Assembly (NCBI GenBank): GCA_007922225.1
Contig: ML679941.1
Span: 54,957,849 to 55,021,848 of the forward strand
Origin: Emydura subglobosa
Lineage: Eukaryota; Chordata; Testudines; Chelidae
Length of the DNA stretch: 64,000 bases
Reading direction: 5' to 3'
How positions within the stretch are numbered: position 1 is the first letter of the stretch; each line of letters starts with the position of its first letter. The notes under the pieces were generated by a model. The model saw only the letters and a list, made by a program, of their open reading frames with translations, made no database searches and had not been told where the DNA came from. Shown one piece after another: positions 60,401 through 64,000 of this stretch. The position numbers and the translations under genes are program-made.

Positions 60401-61860
60401 GAATCAGGGCACAAATAGACATGACGTATACGGACAAAAAGATGGGAGGAACAGAGAAAAAGAATGGATTTTTGTTTAATCTTAATGCCTTTGCTCTCTT
60501 CTATTTCCCTTTAACAGTTGAGTTTTGCTTACTTACCTGGATTGTTTTTAATATTTTTTCTATTTATTTTTTTTAATTTAATTTAATTATTAATCTCTAA
60601 TCTAATATTATTTGGTTTTTACATTGCCTATTCTCCTATTAATTTATTTTTACTATTAAATATTATACTTCATATATTCATTCAATGAGCCTTCTTCATG
60701 CACGAATTAAGTTTACTGAGGTTGGTTCTGCTGACAGCAGGAAAACAGAAGCAGGCCACTTTGAGTATGAAAGTGTGCCTATGTTGCGTCTCTTGCTGCT
60801 GCTTGTCTCTCTCTCAAGATAGGAAAGGGGTCTTCACTTGGCAGCCGCCAGAGCTTGACTAGAGCATGGAGTTCTTGCCAGGCATGGTACAGAGGGGTTG
60901 GCTTCACAGGGTTTCAGTTGCCCAGTGTCTGGGATTAGGACCATGGGTATAGGGGCCCGCTGATCCCCTTAGTTTTGTCATTGCAAAAGTAATAGGTTTG
61001 TAGATATTTTGAGTGTATAACTATTTTATTTAAATTCCAACAGACAACATAAATCTTACTCTTTATGTAATCTTCATGAAAAAGTGGGTATTATGTAATT
61101 TATTTTTAAAGATTTTTTTTTTTTGATTTTGTAGGGTGGCTATCTTATGTGAAACATTTACACTACATAAACATTGCTTTTACAGGAAGCACACAAAATG
61201 GTGAGAGAAGCTAATGTCAAACAAGCTACTGCAGAAAAACAATTAAAAGAAGCACAGGGTAAGGTAAGTTTTTCAAACTTATTTTCTGTATAGTTTATTA
61301 CAGTGTTTAAATCCAAAACTGTTTATGGGTGAAAAATGTAAAAAGGATCTTCACTTGTGTAAACCTATGAATTGTTTAATGCCATCTTGACATACTGTCT
61401 ATGAATGCTTTTGGGCTTGCCATTGGATTTTTCCAGCACAACGTTGAATAGTTGGCAGTGGACGCAGCAAAAAAGCATCGCTGCAGCATATGGGTTCCAA
61501 AGGTGTACATGGGGTGGTTCTCTATGCAAATCAAGATAATTACTTTTCAAAGATGGATAATCAATTTATCGAACAGTGTTGCCAGTTAACATTTATATCA
61601 TGCCATAATGTGTGTCTTGGCTGCAAGCGACTTCACTGTATTTTCTCATTTTCAAGATTGATGTCCTTCAGGCTGAAGTAGCAGCTTTGAAAACACTAGT
61701 ACTGTCCACTTCACCAACATCTCCAACTAAGGAGCTTCAGAGTAGTGGAAAAGCTCCATTTAAAAAAGGACATGCAAGAAACAAAAGTACAAGCAGTGCT
61801 ATGGGTGGCAGTCATCAGGACCTCACCACAATGCAGCCAATTGTGAAAGACTGCAAAGAG
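48208..61860 (+). CDS. RAB3IP: RAB3IP (Rabin8), Rab guanine-nucleotide exchange factor, exons 2-6, 3' part outside window
   Basis: Rabin8 activates Rab8 through its Sec2-type coiled coil and acts in vesicle delivery during ciliogenesis and polarised secretion. Five in-phase coding exons (48208-48483, 48713-48974, 55488-55583, 61186-61263, 61657-61860) encode residues 1-297 without stops. The start, [17 protein letters not shown], and the segment [20 protein letters not shown] closely match recalled human RAB3IP. Residues from about 150 to 245 are a charged heptad-rich helix ([20 protein letters not shown] onward), the Sec2 GEF coiled coil. RAB3IL1 is the paralogue, but the N-terminal match and the BEST3 neighbour favour RAB3IP. 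A Ser/Thr-rich linker after the coil contains HARNKS (268-273), fitting the NDR kinase consensus HxRxxS; the human protein is phosphorylated at the equivalent serine. The C-terminal part lies beyond 64 kb. Confidence 0.96.
48216..48269 (+). promoter_or_regulatory. Upstream ORF overlapping the RAB3IP start codon
   Basis: Two tandem ATGs at 48216 and 48219, in the same frame and out of frame with RAB3IP, open a 17-codon frame ending at TGA 48267-48269, beyond the main start at 48233. The first has a weak context (C at -3), the second a moderate one (A at -3). An overlapping uORF would be expected to lower main-ORF translation. Use is inferred, not shown. Confidence 0.5.
48713..48974 (+). CDS. 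RAB3IP: RAB3IP exon 3
   Basis: A pyrimidine-rich acceptor (TTTCTTTCCAG) and the donor AGG|GTAAGA bound 262 nt encoding the rest of codon 84 through residue 171. It contains [29 protein letters not shown] and the beginning of the Sec2 coiled coil. It is separated from exon 2 by an intron of only 229 bp. Confidence 0.95.
49565..49757 (+). repeat. MIR-like ancient SINE in RAB3IP intron 3
   Basis: The order AGCCAGAGCAAGTCCCTTAA, then CATTTCTTATCTGTAATATGG, then TTTGTAAAGCGCTTTG and ACATAAATGCAAAGCATTAT matches the MIR/CORE-SINE layout down to its 3' tail. Confidence 0.65.
50806..51020. mobile_element. hAT-type MITE, GC-rich
   Basis: The left end CAGGGCCATGCACAAGAGG and the inverted right end TGGGCATGCACAGGAAT are related. 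CTTAATCT (50798-50805) and TTTAATCT (51021-51028) match at 7 of 8 bases. Non-coding, in RAB3IP intron 3. Confidence 0.75.
52732..52770 (+). repeat. Poly-A tract
   Basis: An A run of about 20, then TTGTTTAAAAAAAA. It could be a retrotransposon tail, but nothing recognisable precedes it. Confidence 0.8.
53690..53965 (-). mobile_element. L2-clade LINE fragment in RAB3IP intron 3
   Basis: The minus strand encodes, with stops, a pattern like the L2 reverse transcriptase C-terminus: [20 protein letters not shown] (about 53880-53825) and [16 protein letters not shown] (about 53755-53705). SLHWLPI is a strong L2 signature. Decayed. Confidence 0.65.
55488..55583 (+). CDS. RAB3IP: RAB3IP exon 4, Sec2 coiled coil
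   Basis: A 96-nt phase-0 exon between TCCGTAG and GAG|GTTTGT encodes residues 172-203, beginning [14 protein letters not shown] and ending ELTASLFE. This is the core of the Rab8-binding GEF helix. The acceptor is TAG rather than CAG but follows a T-rich tract. Confidence 0.95.
57499..58420 (-). pseudogene. hAT transposase remnant (RNase H-like core end and dimerisation domain)
   Basis: Two overlapping minus-strand frames: 58346-57909 with [34 protein letters not shown] and [20 protein letters not shown], and 57951-57499 with [13 protein letters not shown] and the hAT C-terminal motif [21 protein letters not shown] frameshift lies between them near 57.93 kb. Upstream, [17 protein letters not shown] continues the family pattern but is broken. 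This is the C-terminal 60% or so of a hAT transposase and is not active. Confidence 0.87.
58760..58838 (+). repeat. A/C-rich simple repeat, (CAAAA)n-like
   Basis: ACCCCCCCCCAAAAAAAAAC, then AAACAAAC and CAAAAACAAAAAC units, inside the hAT element near its right end. Confidence 0.9.
58873..61185 (+). other. RAB3IP intron 4, right part
   Basis: Non-coding. It contains a TA-rich microsatellite at 59524-59550 and two similar copies of a short motif (CTGCAGGGCTGGACTGGATC near 59458 and CTGCAGGGCAGGACTGGATC near 59753), which may be a small duplicated repeat. Confidence 0.6.
61186..61263 (+). CDS. RAB3IP: RAB3IP exon 5, Sec2 coiled coil
   Basis: A 78-nt phase-0 exon between TTTTACAG and AAG|GTAAGT encodes residues 204-229, [18 protein letters not shown] and on to EAQGK. 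It continues the GEF coiled coil. Its length is a multiple of three, so skipping it would not shift the frame. Confidence 0.95.
61657..61860 (+). CDS. RAB3IP: RAB3IP exon 6, end of coiled coil and phospho-linker
   Basis: A 204-nt phase-0 exon between TTTTCAAG and GAG|GTAACC encodes residues 230-297. [16 protein letters not shown] ends the coiled coil. A Ser/Thr/Pro linker follows, with SPTSPT and the NDR-type motif HARNKS, then QPIVKDCKE. The next exon, which should begin the C-terminal region, is not found before 64 kb. Confidence 0.95.
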
Positions 61861-64000
61861 GTAACCCTTCAAAAATTGTGTCCTTTTTGGCTAGCAGGAG
61901 ATTCATTCATGTTCACTGAATTAAAAGCAATTTTATTTTGATCCCCTATAAACTTGTGTGTGGTTATGCATATGTGTGTAATATCTTCATGTAGCACTGA
62001 TTGCTTTCAGAGATTTTTCTAACTTCTCTTTCATCTTGGAGTTCCATATCAATAGCTGGTGAATTTCTGAATCTTGCTGTTTACCTTTAAATGCTTTCTT
62101 TGGATGTGAAGATGCTAAATATTTGAAATATTGTAAGATAGTTACCTCTGGCATTTCTATTATTTTCTGCAAGAGTTTTCAGACTGGCAGCTTTTTTTAA
62201 TACATTTGGAAAATGGCAGAGACTTGGTTAATTTCAGGCCTTTCTGCGCTACTGGACATAGAACTGGGAACAGTCAGACCAAGACATGGTAAAGTCCAAC
62301 TATATCTCTGAAATCTAGTTAACTTTTTTCTTATTTTTTACATTAAAAGTAGTTTCCTACACCTGCTTCTTAGTTTACCTGCCAATTTTAATTGTTTTGC
62401 AATTATATTTTAAAAAATGCTTTTCTTTCCTTTGTTGCTCTGCAAGAGATACAAACACAAATGCAACTCACTGTAGAGGAAATCAAGAAACTAATTAGAT
62501 ACAAAATGCTGTTGTTGCGCAAGTAATTTTTTAAAAGGATATAATGTATTTCTTTAATCTTTCATTTATTAGTAATCTTAGGTGCTGTTTGTAAAGACAG
62601 GAAAAATATTCAAACAGAGGTGTAATTTAAGTTGACGGTGTTCCTTTTAAAATTTTGTTTCATTATAATTCTCTGCGGATCTAATGAGGGAAAGCGTGAG
62701 GGTAGAGGAGAGATGAGCACCTGGAAGGGAAATGAATAAGGTGCTAAAAGTAAAAAGCAGAAAGCCAGATGAAATGAACCAACTTTGAAGCAATAAATAA
62801 GGAGCTCTTGTCAAGTCAACTTTTTTTTTTAAAACATCAGATGAAGGGGGAAGCTGAGCAAAGCGTACGCACACGCAAAGCCATGTAAATAATGATTAAA
62901 TGTTAGATTTTAAAAATTTTGAGTAAATATATACAGAAATTATACTTTTTTAAAAGATTTTTTGGTATTGAAAAACCATCCATTTTCTCATGTATGAGAA
63001 TTTTTCTTTTGATTGAGGCTATGGGGAATGTTTCTTTAGGGAACAGGATACACTTATTGAGTATCATTTGCACAATGAGATTGGTGGCTTAGCAACCAGA
63101 GCATTTATAACCCAGTTAATTGAGAAAGCTGACTTTGATTATACCTGGGTGAAAGTCAAGTGGATCTAATGGAAAATAAATTGGCCTGCCTAAATTATGT
63201 TGTTTTTTTTTTTAAATGGATTATAGGAAAATGGTAAAGTGCTCAAAGATCAATGAAAACGCAGACACAGGGATAGACTAGAATAGTATATAGGAGGTCA
63301 ATATTCATCTTTACTAATCTTTTGAGTTTAGTCAATCAGAATTGTGGTAGTGTGAATTATTTTCCTTCTGCAGTGTCTCATTTACTTAGAATATTTTAAA
63401 ATAATCAGAAATTAAGGTTTAAAAATCATATTCGCTTTCTAACTGTAAAACAGGGTTAATCAATTTTTTTTTCAAGATAGAATCATGGTCCAGGCTCCAG
63501 AGAAAATAATACAAATATAATAACAATATTGATAAGTAAATAAGATTTTGGGGTCTGTTTAAAAGTGCCTGGTGGTCCAGATTTGGCCTGCGTTCTGCCT
63601 ATTGACTACCCTGGCTGTAAAACTGGGTGTGTCTGCTTGTCCAATGTCACCTCTCTCTAGACAACACATATATTTAAAAAAACAGCAACAAAACCCAGCC
63701 TCTTCCCCCATTCATGGTTTTTAAACTCGTGCTCCTTCCATCTCATTAAAACAACAGCTTCTTCTCTCTCATACTCCCTAGTCGTGAGGTGGCCCAGGAA
63801 GTCCTGCATTGAGCTTCTCATCTCTTTTCTCTATTTCCAGCTGTTCCTGTTTTCAGTCACCTTCAAATTTCAGTCAATGAGGTTCTTTTTTCTCTCTCTA
63901 TAATTGTGATCTACCATCCCCAGATGGCCACATCTCCCCCATCTCTTACTTAAATAAATAGTTTCACCCTTCCTCACCTCACAACCCCCAACTTTCATGC
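61861..64000 (+). other. RAB3IP intron 6, start
   Basis: Non-coding to the window edge apart from the MITE at 63451-63613. The next RAB3IP exon was looked for by its expected protein start and not found. Confidence 0.8.
63451..63613. mobile_element. hAT-like MITE, copy B
   Basis: Ends CAGGGTTAATCAATTTTT and TATTGACTACCCTG form a TIR pair. The interior matches 37616-37796 in reverse (CCAGGCTCCAGAGAAAATAA). The flanks CTGTAAAA and GCTGTAAAA suggest a target duplication with a one-base slip. In RAB3IP intron 6. Confidence 0.78.

Overview
This is vertebrate nuclear DNA: AT-rich and intron-rich, with one CpG island, GT-AG spliced exons and many transposable-element remnants. The repeat set (CR1 and L2 LINEs, a DIRS tyrosine-recombinase retrotransposon, Harbinger transposons, hAT miniature elements, an LTR whose ends I associate with turtles) points to a sauropsid, most likely a turtle. 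The species is an inference.

Two protein-coding genes are present, both incomplete and arranged head to head. On the minus strand, four coding exons of the bestrophin gene BEST3 lie at 9,477 to 146 and encode residues 1-212; the rest lies left of the window. On the plus strand, RAB3IP (Rabin8, a Rab8 exchange factor) starts in a CpG island at about 34.1-34.65 kb with a probable non-coding first exon. Coding exons follow at 48,208, 48,713, 55,488, 61,186 and 61,657 and encode residues 1-297; later exons lie to the right. The BEST3-RAB3IP neighbourhood matches human 12q15.

Layout: 0-9.5 kb is BEST3 exons and introns, with hAT elements and a CR1 copy that carries a hAT insertion in its tail. 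9.5-34 kb separates the two genes. It holds a foldback repeat (13.1-13.35 kb), a degenerate DIRS element (about 13.6-18.84 kb), small MITEs, an L2 fragment and a Harbinger transposon (28.0-33.66 kb). That Harbinger is split by a solo LTR, which is itself split by a hAT MITE containing a minisatellite. 34.6-48.2 kb is RAB3IP intron 1, with a second copy of the same Harbinger family (from 41.2 kb). 48.2-64 kb holds RAB3IP exons 2-6 and their introns, including a decayed hAT transposon with a minus-strand transposase (56.96-58.86 kb).

The two host genes are not known to work together: one is a chloride channel, the other a membrane-traffic regulator. I found no CRISPR array, operon, tRNA, rRNA or unrecognised multi-gene system. 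The interest is in the well-marked nested transposition, the DIRS architecture, and details of splicing and translation starts in the host genes.
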